Shown here piece after piece: positions 27,667 through 35,947 of a stretch of DNA of 64,000 nucleotides. The notes beneath the pieces were generated by a model. It ran no database searches, was not told the DNA's origin, and saw only the letters and a program-made list of their open reading frames with translations. The stretch covers positions 1 to 64,000 of the forward strand of contig NZ_QARE02000011.1 of the NCBI RefSeq assembly GCF_003052515.2, written 5' to 3'. How positions within the stretch are numbered: the first letter of the stretch is position 1; each line of letters starts with the position of its first letter. The stretch is from Pseudomonas sp. RIT409 (GTDB taxonomy: Bacteria; Pseudomonadota; Gammaproteobacteria; Pseudomonadales; Pseudomonadaceae). The position numbers and the translations under genes are program-made.

Positions 27667-28578
27667 ATGGCCAGAGCCAATGCCACCGCACTTGATCGAC
27701 GAGAGCCCTCGACCAAAGCGCTCGCGCCGGTGGAGCGACTGCCCAACTTTCCCTCCCGTGCGCCCCGACGGCTCGTGGTCCGCGAGGGTCTTCGATCACC
27801 TTGGCGGTACACTGCGTTGAACGCCGCCTTGCCGTGGCTGCTGCCGGTCACGTTGCTCGGGCTCTGGTACCTGGGCGCCGAGAGAGGCTGGTTGTCGGAG
27901 CAGGTGCTGCCGCCGCCCGCCTATGTCTATCAGACGCTGGTCGACCTGGTGACCACTGGCGACCTGTGGCTGAACGCTTCAGCCAGCCTGCAACGGGTGC
28001 TGGTGGGCTTCCTGATCGGCTCGGGGCTTGGCGTGCTTCTGGGTTTGGTCATGGGGCTGTCGAAGACGGTCGAGGACTATGTGCTGCCGACGTTCAACGC
28101 CTTGGTGCAAATCCCGGTCCTGGGCTGGATGCCATTCGCGCTGCTGCTGTTCGGCATCGGCGAACCGTTGAAATATGTGCTCATCGCCCACGCAGCGCTG
28201 GTGCCTGTCACGCTCTGCACCTTGCAAGCCTTCCATCAGGTGCCCAAGCGTCTGCTGGAAGTCGGTCGCGCCTACGGTTTCAGCCAGCGTCAGATCGTCA
28301 CCGACATCGTTATACCGTCAGCGGTGGCCCCGATTTTCACCGGCCTGCGGCTCGGTTTCACCAAGGCCTGGCTCTCACTGGTGGTGGTCGAGTTGCTCGC
28401 GTCCAGTGAAGGCCTGGGTTACCTGATCGCGTATGGGCGTCAGTTGTTCCAGCTGGATTTGGTGATGGCGGCCGTGGTGGTGGTCGGAACCGTCGGGCTG
28501 CTGATCGACCGCGGCTTCGAAGCCATGGAACGTCGTCTCAACAAAGGGCGACCCATTACGTCGGGGAGGCTCATATGA
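27667..28578 (+). CDS. ABC transporter permease, SsuC type (first)
   Basis: 303 residues. A cytoplasmic N-terminal tail of about 55 residues precedes six hydrophobic helices, and the EAA loop is EVGRAYGFSQRQIVTDIVIPSAVAPIF. SsuC/TauC-like. The start at 27667 follows GGAGG at eight bases; an upstream frame starting inside the binding-protein gene is rejected. Together with the next gene it could form a heterodimeric channel. It overlaps the second permease by four bases (ATGA). Confidence 0.87.
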   Translation: MARANATALDRREPSTKALAPVERLPNFPSRAPRRLVVREGLRSPWRYTALNAALPWLLPVTLLGLWYLGAERGWLSEQVLPPPAYVYQTLVDLVTTGDLWLNASASLQRVLVGFLIGSGLGVLLGLVMGLSKTVEDYVLPTFNALVQIPVLGWMPFALLLFGIGEPLKYVLIAHAALVPVTLCTLQAFHQVPKRLLEVGRAYGFSQRQIVTDIVIPSAVAPIFTGLRLGFTKAWLSLVVVELLASSEGLGYLIAYGRQLFQLDLVMAAVVVVGTVGLLIDRGFEAMERRLNKGRPITSGRLI

Positions 28579-29363
28579 CCAGCGCAACACTCATACAGGT
28601 CTCTCGCCCGCATCGTTATCGCGGCTGGGTACTGCCCGTCGTCGGCGTCGCAGTGTGGTGGCTCGCGGCAAGCCAGGGCTGGAGCGATTCGGGCCTGCTG
28701 GTGGCCCCGCAGAAGGTCGCCCTCACCGCTTGGGACCAAGTGACCTCGGGGCAATTCTGGCGGGCTATCTCGTCGAGCCTGGCGCGCAACCTCAGCGGCT
28801 TTTTCATTGGCACTGTGCTTGGTCTCATCCTTGGCTGTCTGCTGGGTATCTCGCGGCGTTTCGAGCGGCTCGTCGGCCCGAGCTTCAATACCTTCAAACA
28901 GATATCCCTTTTTGCGTGGATTCCACTGATCTCGGTGTGGTTCGGCTTGGGGGATGTGGCGAAGGTCGTCTTTCTGTCGCTGGCCGCGCTGGTGCCCGTG
29001 GTGGTGAACACCTGCGACGGTTTGCGCAATGTCCCCAATGCCTTTCTGGAGGTCGCGAGGGTGTATGGCTTCAGCCGCTGGCAGACTATCTTCGGCGTCA
29101 TGCTGCCCGCCGCACTGCCTTCGATTTTCACCGGCATCTACCTGGCGCTGGTGTATTCCTGGCTGGCCACCATCGGCGCGGAATACCTGCTGGTATCCGG
29201 CGACGGGATCGGTAACACACTGATCGATGGCAGCGAACATTTCATGATGGACCTGGTGCTGTTCGGCATGGTGATCATCGGGCTGGTGGGCTGGGCGCTG
29301 AATGTGCTGGCACGCCGACTGGAGCGACGCCTGCAACGGCTTTATGGCATCACACCTCGTTAA
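28575..29363 (+). CDS. ABC transporter permease, SsuC type (second)
   Basis: 262 residues with six hydrophobic helices and the EAA loop EVARVYGFSRWQTIFGVMLPAALPSIF. The start overlaps the stop of the first permease. This second permease is related to the first but distinct, so the transporter has two different membrane subunits instead of the SsuC homodimer. Confidence 0.87.
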   Translation: MTSATLIQVSRPHRYRGWVLPVVGVAVWWLAASQGWSDSGLLVAPQKVALTAWDQVTSGQFWRAISSSLARNLSGFFIGTVLGLILGCLLGISRRFERLVGPSFNTFKQISLFAWIPLISVWFGLGDVAKVVFLSLAALVPVVVNTCDGLRNVPNAFLEVARVYGFSRWQTIFGVMLPAALPSIFTGIYLALVYSWLATIGAEYLLVSGDGIGNTLIDGSEHFMMDLVLFGMVIIGLVGWALNVLARRLERRLQRLYGITPR

Positions 29364-29386
29364 CGATTTTGCACAAGGGAATTACC

Positions 29387-30181
29387 ATGACGGCCACCCC
29401 CCAGCTTTCTCTTCCTGCGCAGCACGGCAATGGCCTGCGCCTGGAGCACGTCAGCAAACGCTTCGTCAACGCGGGCGGGGACACTCAGTTGCACGTGCTC
29501 GACAACATTCAACTGGACATCGCCCCGGGAGAATTCATCACCATCGTCGGTGCCAGCGGCTGTGGCAAGTCAACGTTGCTGCGGCTGATTCTGGGCCTGG
29601 AGGAAACGAACGAAGGGCGGATTCTGCTGGACGAGAAACCGATCAAAGGCACCGGGCTTGAGCGTGGCATCGTGTTTCAGGACCACCGCCTGTTCCCTTG
29701 GCTGACCGTTGAACAGAACGTCGCCGTGGGCCTGAAAAACGCGCCACTGTCCCCTGCGCAAAAGCGCGACACAGTTCGGGAACACATTCACCTGGTCGGC
29801 CTTCAGGACTTTACGGCGTCCTACCCGCACCAGATCTCCGGCGGCATGGCGCAACGCGTGGCCATTGCGCGCGGGCTGGTCAATCGCCCGAGCGTCCTGC
29901 TGCTCGACGAACCCTTCGGCGCCCTCGATGCGCTGACGCGCACGCGACTCCAGCGGGAACTGCAGAACATCTGGCAGCAGGAAAGGATCACGATGGTCCA
30001 TGTCACCCATGATGTGGACGAAGCGGTTTACCTGGGCGATCGCGTTGTGGTCATGCAACCCCATCCGGGGCGTATCCGGCGTATCGTCGACATTGACCTT
30101 CCCCGCCCGCGCAATAGCAGCGACGCGCGGTTCATTGCCCTGAGGGACGACGTCCTGAGCGACTTTGCGGAAGTTTCATAG
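29387..30181 (+). CDS. ABC transporter ATPase, SsuB/TauB type
   Basis: 264 residues, single nucleotide-binding domain. Walker A is GASGCGKST (about residue 54), the signature is ISGGMAQRVAIARG and Walker B is VLLLDEPFGALD; the H-loop is VHVTHDVDEAVYLGDRV. Energises uptake by the two preceding permeases. The start at 29387 follows AAGGGAA; a TTG six codons earlier is less likely. It ends 27 bases before the convergent diguanylate cyclase gene. Confidence 0.92.
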   Translation: MTATPQLSLPAQHGNGLRLEHVSKRFVNAGGDTQLHVLDNIQLDIAPGEFITIVGASGCGKSTLLRLILGLEETNEGRILLDEKPIKGTGLERGIVFQDHRLFPWLTVEQNVAVGLKNAPLSPAQKRDTVREHIHLVGLQDFTASYPHQISGGMAQRVAIARGLVNRPSVLLLDEPFGALDALTRTRLQRELQNIWQQERITMVHVTHDVDEAVYLGDRVVVMQPHPGRIRRIVDIDLPRPRNSSDARFIALRDDVLSDFAEVS

Positions 30182-30207
30182 GCGCGCTTGTCGCGTTGCC
30201 CCTGGCC

Positions 30208-31167
30208 TCAGGCAGCGCCGTGCAGCGATACCCGATTCCGTCCATTTTTCTTGGAGGCGTATAACGCCTGATCCGCCCATTCGATGAGGGTCTTGTGCTC
30301 CGAGAGTGGGGAGGTCATGTCGGCGACACCCAAGCTGATGGTGATCCGGATGGTTTCGCCTTCATGCTGGATTTCCTGAGCCTCGACCGCCACCCGCAGG
30401 CGCTCGGCGAACATCCCGCCACCGTATTTGTCGGTGTCCGGCAGCAACACGGCGTACTCCTCCCCCCCGTATCGCCCGGCGATGTCGGAATCGCGAACGT
30501 GCTCACGGATCACGTCGGCCACGCGCTGAATCACCTTGTCACCGCCTTGATGACCAAAGGTGTCGTTGACGCGTTTGAAGTGGTCGATGTCGAACATCAC
30601 CAAGGCCGCCGAAGTGCCGTAACGCACGTGCCGCGCATATTCCAGGCGCAGCGCCTCCTCCCAGTGCCCGCGGTTGTAGAGCCCCGTCAACCGATCGGTG
30701 CTGGACAGCTTCTGCAGTTCCTGGTTGGCGGCCTGCAGTTGCAGCCGGTTGGTCGCCACGTCGGTCACGTCATAGATGACCAGGCAGACGTGCGTCACTT
30801 CACCGCTGGTGGCCCGTAGCGGGAACATCGTGGTGTTCTGGTACATGAAGTCCTGTTGCCCGGTGATCGGCTGGTAGCTCTTGAAACGCACCAGGTAAGG
30901 ACGCTGTTCCCAAATCGTGAACGCCGGGGTGCCGAGGGTGACCACACTGTCGATCTTCTTTTTCAGCCACTCCTGATGGACCTCGGGAAACAGCTCGAAG
31001 AACGAACGGTTCGCCGCTTCATACGGCAGCACGCCCGAGCGGTTTTCCATGAAGGTGTTCCACACCTGTACGCGGTATTCCTGATCCAGCACCACCACAC
31101 CGACGTCGATGCTTTGGGTGATGGTCAGCAGCCAGTGCAGCTCTTTGATGTCGATACGATCGTTCAT
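30208..31167 (-). CDS. PAS-GGDEF diguanylate cyclase
   Basis: 319 residues, soluble. A PAS domain (about 15-135) precedes a GGDEF domain (about 150-310). The catalytic motif is GGEEY (about residue 233), active-site competent, and the inhibitory RxxD site (RDSD) lies five residues before it, so product inhibition is expected. It makes cyclic di-GMP from two GTP. The gene starts three bases after the stop of the receiver-CheC gene, so the PAS-cyclase and that protein are probably produced together and may work together. Confidence 0.92.
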   Translation of the reverse strand: MNDRIDIKELHWLLTITQSIDVGVVVLDQEYRVQVWNTFMENRSGVLPYEAANRSFFELFPEVHQEWLKKKIDSVVTLGTPAFTIWEQRPYLVRFKSYQPITGQQDFMYQNTTMFPLRATSGEVTHVCLVIYDVTDVATNRLQLQAANQELQKLSSTDRLTGLYNRGHWEEALRLEYARHVRYGTSAALVMFDIDHFKRVNDTFGHQGGDKVIQRVADVIREHVRDSDIAGRYGGEEYAVLLPDTDKYGGGMFAERLRVAVEAQEIQHEGETIRITISLGVADMTSPLSEHKTLIEWADQALYASKKNGRNRVSLHGAA

Positions 31168-31170
31168 GAA

Positions 31171-32169
31171 TCAACTCATCAGGTAGGCGAGTTTGCCTGA
31201 CAGCCGCTCTACCGAGTCCTCGGTGAACAACATCAACAAATCGAAATGAATGTTGTGCCCTTCCAGGCTGTAGCTGATCTCGACAGCGAGGGTCTTCTTC
31301 CAGCGCTGCTGATTGATGCGGATCAGTTCCTCGATACCACTGTGGGCGCCGAGTACCTGAGGATGACCTTGGGAGAATGCGATGTCGATCTGCTCGGCGA
31401 TACCACTGAGACACGCGCCGATGAGGATCGACGACAGGTCCAGCAGCATTTCCATGTCCGAGTAATCCTTGTCGCGGATCTTCATCAACTGCGCCATGTC
31501 GGCGATCTCGGAATCGTGGAACAGGAGCAATGCCTCGCCTGCAATTCCACCGCCGATGTAGCCCTGGCATACCGCGGTCAGGCGCTCGCTGCCCTGTGCA
31601 TCGGCCAAGGCCATGTGCAGCTCGCCCACCTCCAGAATGTTGACGTTGGGCACCGGCAGTTGCACGAACACGCCCAGTACCCTCGCCAGGAGAGCAGCGG
31701 CCCGCCCCATGGCGACGTTGACCGTCTCACGGAACGCGTCCTGGAAGCTGATGGCGGTCGGCTCGGCCTTCGGTGTCAGCACCTTGGGCGCACTCGGCTC
31801 GCCCATGAGGCCCAGCCGTTGCAACGTGAGATGAAGTTCGAGAGGGTCTGCCGGCTTTTTCAGGAATGCCAAGGCACCGAGCTCGCGCGTCCGGCGCACC
31901 GCTTCGTCTTGAACGTCACCGGAAACCACGATCACCTTGGCCTGCAGGTTTTCCTCGCGAATGGCTGCGAGTGCCTGATACCCGTCCATGTCCGGCATGG
32001 TCAGGTCAAGTAACACCACCTGCCCCAACCCAAGCCGAATGGCCTCCAGGCCTTCGTGCCCATTGGTCGCGGTTGTAACCGACACGCCCCAGTCAGGGGG
32101 CAAGGCGCGCATGAGCTGTTTGCGCGCCATGTTGGAGTCATCGCAAATCAGCAGGGGAATCGTGGGCAT
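31171..32169 (-). CDS. Response regulator receiver fused to a CheC/CheX-like domain
   Basis: 332 residues. The receiver domain (about 1-120) has the acidic pair in LLICDDSN, the phospho-acceptor Asp in LLDLTMPDMDG, and the lysine in FLKKPAD. After a linker to about 145 there is a CheC-type domain: the first E-x2-N motif is ETVN; the second, usually E-x2-N, reads DLSS and is degenerate. CheC-type proteins remove phosphate from CheY-like receivers, so it may tune a phosphorelay. The start at 32169 is MPTIPLLICDD; a longer frame begins five codons earlier. Confidence 0.85.
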   Translation of the reverse strand: MPTIPLLICDDSNMARKQLMRALPPDWGVSVTTATNGHEGLEAIRLGLGQVVLLDLTMPDMDGYQALAAIREENLQAKVIVVSGDVQDEAVRRTRELGALAFLKKPADPLELHLTLQRLGLMGEPSAPKVLTPKAEPTAISFQDAFRETVNVAMGRAAALLARVLGVFVQLPVPNVNILEVGELHMALADAQGSERLTAVCQGYIGGGIAGEALLLFHDSEIADMAQLMKIRDKDYSDMEMLLDLSSILIGACLSGIAEQIDIAFSQGHPQVLGAHSGIEELIRINQQRWKKTLAVEISYSLEGHNIHFDLLMLFTEDSVERLSGKLAYLMS

Positions 32170-32666
32170 TGCTTTCGATCTCACGGCAAAAGAGTTTCAG
32201 GCGGTGCCCGGATAATCTGTGCAATCAATTGTTTGGCAGTACGCTCTGCGCTTTCAATCCAAACCTATCGATAACGAGTAGCAGAGAAAGTGAGTCGAAT
32301 CTTCACTCATTCAGCAACAAGCTGCACCCTATGCAATATTTATGCTCATAAAGACTTCAAACAGCAAACTTCAACAACATAAAGAAACGCTGGAATGTTG
32401 ACGTCAACCGGCCAGCGAAATCACACGCCTGGCTTAATAAAAACAGCGAAATGTTTCGAAAAGGAGTGGCAAGGCCGGGTTTAGAGCGGGGGTAGATGAC
32501 GAGAGTGGGTAGCCTCATCACGAGGTGCCGGTACTAAAGGATGAGTCATGAAAGTATCGCTGAAGCGTAACAACAATGCCGATGCGATAAACACGTGCAG
32601 TGGGATCCTATTGATCGCCCACGCCTGAACCAAGTCAGTGCGCGGCTGCAACGCGATAAACATTCT
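32170..32666. other. Intergenic region, relatively AT-rich
   Basis: 497 bases with clearly lower GC than its surroundings. It carries the promoter of the receiver-CheC gene at its left. I see no convincing gene: a 29-codon frame at 32548-32637 has AAGGA before the ATG but no recognisable product, and the other frames are no better. Confidence 0.4.
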
Positions 32667-33032
32667 TCAACTCAAGGTTGATTCAAGACAATCAATCAAT
32701 GTTTGAGTGTGAAAAGGTTTGGCAAGAAAACAAATCGCACTCCCGGTCATCGCACGCCGGCGAATCGATTCTTCCGCAAAGGCGGTAATGAAGATGGTCG
32801 GAATGTGTATGCCTTGCGCAGCGAGGTGTTCATGCAATTCCACGCCGCTCATGTTCGGCATCTGCACATCCGTGATCAGGCAATCGGTCCGCCCTATATC
32901 CTCCGAGCCAAGAAAGGCTTCAGCCGAGGAAAAGACGCAAACGAGAAAACCCAGCGAACGAACGAGGCTATCGATACTGGCGCGGACCGCTTCATCGTCA
33001 TCGACGACAGCGATCAGGGGAGAGCTGGACAA
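32667..33032 (-). CDS. Single-domain response regulator receiver (FixJ type)
   Basis: 121 residues that are a complete receiver domain and nothing else: VVDDDEAVR (acidic residues), TDVQMPNMSG (phospho-acceptor), IFITAFAEE (threonine) and FLAKPF (lysine). The order is like the FixJ/NodW receivers with the output domain missing. The start is uncertain: TTG at 33032, with AAGG eight bases upstream, gives MSSSPLIAVVDDDE; a frame to 33086 also starts with TTG but has no such site. Its partner kinase and output are not shown by the sequence. Confidence 0.75.
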   Translation of the reverse strand: MSSSPLIAVVDDDEAVRASIDSLVRSLGFLVCVFSSAEAFLGSEDIGRTDCLITDVQMPNMSGVELHEHLAAQGIHIPTIFITAFAEESIRRRAMTGSAICFLAKPFHTQTLIDCLESTLS

Positions 33033-33187
33033 ACAAATTACCTTCGATAGCAGACGGGTATGAATGCACGGTACCGTGCTCGACAACGGGTCACACGTTA
33101 CCGGCCTCGCTTACCGCCGAGAATTATACGGTTGTATGAAAATGACGAGAGGAAGATTTCTGACTGCCCAGACAATTTTCCTTACGC

Positions 33188-35197
33188 TCATACCCACCGC
33201 TCAGTGGTGAACGCGAACTCGATACGCTCTTGAAGGAATGTCTCGAAAGCATGGGCTTCCAATGCCTTGGCATAGTAATAGCCCTGCGCTTCGTCGCAAC
33301 CGCGCACTCTCAACGCGTCGAGAACGGAAAAGTCTTCCACCCCTTCAGCAATCACCTTCATATCGAAACTGTGGCCGAGTGTGATGACTGCTTGCACGAT
33401 GGCCGCATCCTGCGCATTGCTGAGCATGCCGCGCACGAAGGACTGGTCGATTTTCAACTTATCCACTGCGAAGCGCTTCAGGTAAGCCATGCTGGAATAA
33501 CCCGTGCCGAAATCATCGATGGACATCCGCACCCCCAGCGCCTTCAACCCGCGAACCGTGTCCAGCACCCGCTCGGAGTGCTCGATCAGAATCGATTCGG
33601 TCAACTCCAGCTCCAGCAGATGCGGCTTCAGGCCGCTTTCGTAGAGTGCCCGCCTCACGTCCTGAACCAGATTGCCTTGGCGGAACTGCACCGCCGAGCA
33701 ATTCATCGCCACGCTCAGCTCACCCAACCCCGCCGCTTGCCACGCGACGGCCTGATGGCACACCTGGTGTAACAGCCAGCGGCTGATCGGGATGATCAAA
33801 CCGCTGGACTCCGCAACCGGAATGAATTCGCCGGGAGCAATCGGACCCTGTCCCGGATGGTTCCAGCGCAGCAACGCCTCGGCACCGATGACGGCCCCCG
33901 TACCCAGGTCGATCTGCGGCTGGTAGTGCACTTGCAATTCGCGTTGTTCGAATGCCAGCCGCAATTCGCTCTGGACATGCAGAAAGCGCAGCTCGCGCGC
34001 GCCCATGGCCGCTTCGTAAAGCACCCATGTGTTTCGTCCATTGCGCTTGGCCTGGGCCATGGCCGTGTCGGCGGCTTTCAAGAGCGAGCCGAAATCATGC
34101 CCGTGGGCAGGGTACGCCGCGATACCGACAGAAGCTGAAACGGACAACGTGTAGCCCGCCAATTCGAGAGGTTGCTGCATGACATACAGCACGTCTTTGA
34201 TTATCTGCGCGATGCGCGAAAAATCGTCATCGTTCACCAGCACGAGAAACTCGTCGCCGCTCAACCGGGCCACCGTATCGACTGTTGGTCTGAGCGCGAG
34301 CAAGCGCTGCGCCAGACGCGTCAGCGCCGTATCCCCTGCGACGTGTCCCAGCGAATCATTGATGGTCTTGAAGTTATCGACGTCAATGTAAAACAACGAC
34401 AGACGCGACACCCCATCACCTTCGTTGATGGCCTGGTTGACCCGCTCCAGCAGATAGCGGCGGTTGGGCAAGCCGGTCATCTCATCATGGAATGCACTGT
34501 CCCGGAGCTCGTCCAGGATCTGCTGCCGACGAAGGCGATTGGCCTGTAGGCGCAACGTCAGGCTGACAACCAGCAAGTACAGCCCACCGCACACGATCGA
34601 TGACGCGATGACGGTGTATTTCCAGCCCAGCAGGTAATCTTCCGCCGCGAGCCCGATGACCAGCGCCAGCGGCAACTCATCGATGCGCCGGAAGCTGTAC
34701 AGGCGCTTGACGCCGTCCACCGGAGAAAAGGTGATCAGGGTCCCTTCCTTGGCATTCTCAGTCAGCATGCGACCTATGGGGTCGGCGGCGGACGGTGCCG
34801 GAGTGCCGAGAGGCGCGGGTGGCATCCGGAGCAGGTTTTGCGCAACGTCAGTACGGCGCAAGGTGATGACGCCGTGAGCGCCGACGTCGACGTCTCTTAG
34901 CACCTCACGCACTTTTTCCAGCGGGACGTTTTGAACGTCGTACGGGATGTCGTGAAAGGTATTGCTCAGCCGCGCCTCCAGGATGCGGCTCAAATTGCCC
35001 ACATCGGAAATCGCCTGCCGCTGCGCTTGCTGATGCAGCCATCCAAGGAGCGCACCCAGCAGCAATGCGATTGCCAGCGCCAACCCGCCCCAGAGCCAAA
35101 CGCGAAATTCCGGCGCGGCTCCCTTTGTGTCGTCGGTGATAGACGCCGGCAGGAAAGCGGTCAGCGCGCCGCCAGCGGGTGCGGTGTACTCAGTCAT
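33188..35197 (-). CDS. Membrane GGDEF-EAL protein, likely cyclic di-GMP phosphodiesterase
   Basis: 669 residues. An N-terminal helix (about 33-52) and a second one near residue 195-215 enclose a periplasmic sensor region. The GGDEF domain has SGDEF in place of GGDEF and no RxxD inhibitory site. The EAL domain has GAEALLRW, the conserved IDDFGTGYSSMAYL with KIDQSFVRG, and AEGVED, all the residues expected of an active phosphodiesterase. Degradation of cyclic di-GMP is the most likely role. It sits between the FixJ-like pair and a lone receiver, with a 20-base palindrome just upstream of its start. Confidence 0.92.
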   Translation of the reverse strand: MTEYTAPAGGALTAFLPASITDDTKGAAPEFRVWLWGGLALAIALLLGALLGWLHQQAQRQAISDVGNLSRILEARLSNTFHDIPYDVQNVPLEKVREVLRDVDVGAHGVITLRRTDVAQNLLRMPPAPLGTPAPSAADPIGRMLTENAKEGTLITFSPVDGVKRLYSFRRIDELPLALVIGLAAEDYLLGWKYTVIASSIVCGGLYLLVVSLTLRLQANRLRRQQILDELRDSAFHDEMTGLPNRRYLLERVNQAINEGDGVSRLSLFYIDVDNFKTINDSLGHVAGDTALTRLAQRLLALRPTVDTVARLSGDEFLVLVNDDDFSRIAQIIKDVLYVMQQPLELAGYTLSVSASVGIAAYPAHGHDFGSLLKAADTAMAQAKRNGRNTWVLYEAAMGARELRFLHVQSELRLAFEQRELQVHYQPQIDLGTGAVIGAEALLRWNHPGQGPIAPGEFIPVAESSGLIIPISRWLLHQVCHQAVAWQAAGLGELSVAMNCSAVQFRQGNLVQDVRRALYESGLKPHLLELELTESILIEHSERVLDTVRGLKALGVRMSIDDFGTGYSSMAYLKRFAVDKLKIDQSFVRGMLSNAQDAAIVQAVITLGHSFDMKVIAEGVEDFSVLDALRVRGCDEAQGYYYAKALEAHAFETFLQERIEFAFTTERWV

Positions 35198-35225
35198 CGA
35201 TAGCGCTCAGGAGGATGGGGTGCAG

Positions 35226-35245
35226 GCCTGAAAGAACTTTCAGGC
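35226..35245. repeat. Perfect 9-bp-arm palindrome upstream of the GGDEF-EAL gene
   Basis: GCCTGAAAG-AA-CTTTCAGGC, 29 bases before the GGDEF-EAL start codon. There is no T run after it on the minus strand, so an operator is more likely than a terminator. Confidence 0.6.
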
Positions 35246-35303
35246 TCGTGAAAAGAAATTATCACTATCATCCACTGATGCCGATTAGCTATCAGGCTGA
35301 CCT

Positions 35304-35323
35304 GCTCATACTCAGGTATGAGC
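35304..35323 (-). terminator. Hairpin after the FixJ-like gene
   Basis: GCTCATAC-TCAG-GTATGAGC, perfect eight-base arms, three bases after the stop codon. There is no T run, so it is a weak terminator or an mRNA-stabilising hairpin. Confidence 0.45.
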
Positions 35324-35326
35324 GCC

Positions 35327-35947
35327 CTACACCCCCTCGAGCACCTGCGACATCTTCACCAGATCGGCGAAGGTGCGGGCCTGCATCTTTTTCATGGCGT
35401 GGCCCCGGTGAATCTTGACGGTGATTTCGCTCAGTCCCATTTCCGCCGCGATCTGTTTGTTCATGAGGCCTCTCACTGCGTAGGCCATCACCTCCTGCTC
35501 GCGGGCGGTGAGGGTCTGGTAGCGCGTCAACAGTTCCGCTGAAGCCTTGCCACTTTCGCGGCGCCGGGCATCCTGCTGCAACGCCAATGAAACGGCATCC
35601 AGCAAGTCCTGCTCGCGGTATGGTTTGACCAGGAAATCCAGCGCACCGGCCTTCATGGCCCTCACCGACATGGCAATGTCGCCGTGTCCGCTCACGAACA
35701 CGATTGGCATCGCCACTTTCATGTCCGCCAGACGCACTTGAAAATCCAGACCGCTCTCCCCCTGAAGGCGCACGTCGAGAATCAGGCAAGCGGGAACGTC
35801 CTCGAAGGGGTGCCGCAAAAACTCCGCCCCCGATGCATAGGTGTGCACCCTCATCCCCACCGATCGCAACAGGCTATCGAGCCCTGTGCGGATCGCCGGA
35901 TCGTCATCGACGACGAACACCACTGGACTCAGCTCAGGGCCGCTCAT
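35327..35947 (-). CDS. FixJ/NarL-family response regulator (LuxR-type HTH)
   Basis: 206 residues. The receiver domain (about 8-120) has FVVDDDPAIR, LILDVRLQGESG with the phospho-acceptor, SGHGDIAMSVRAMKAGALDFLVKP; a linker leads into a LuxR-type DNA-binding domain (TAREQEVMAYAVRGLMNKQIAAEMG, SEITVKIHRGHAMKK, about 140-205). The arrangement is that of FixJ/TtrR/NodW. The start overlaps the stop of the histidine kinase by four bases, so the two are a translation-coupled pair. Confidence 0.93.
   Translation of the reverse strand: MSGPELSPVVFVVDDDPAIRTGLDSLLRSVGMRVHTYASGAEFLRHPFEDVPACLILDVRLQGESGLDFQVRLADMKVAMPIVFVSGHGDIAMSVRAMKAGALDFLVKPYREQDLLDAVSLALQQDARRRESGKASAELLTRYQTLTAREQEVMAYAVRGLMNKQIAAEMGLSEITVKIHRGHAMKKMQARTFADLVKMSQVLEGV

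Noticed and set aside
32548-32637. 29-codon frame with AAGGA upstream
   Set aside because: No similarity, very short, and no terminator or promoter of its own.
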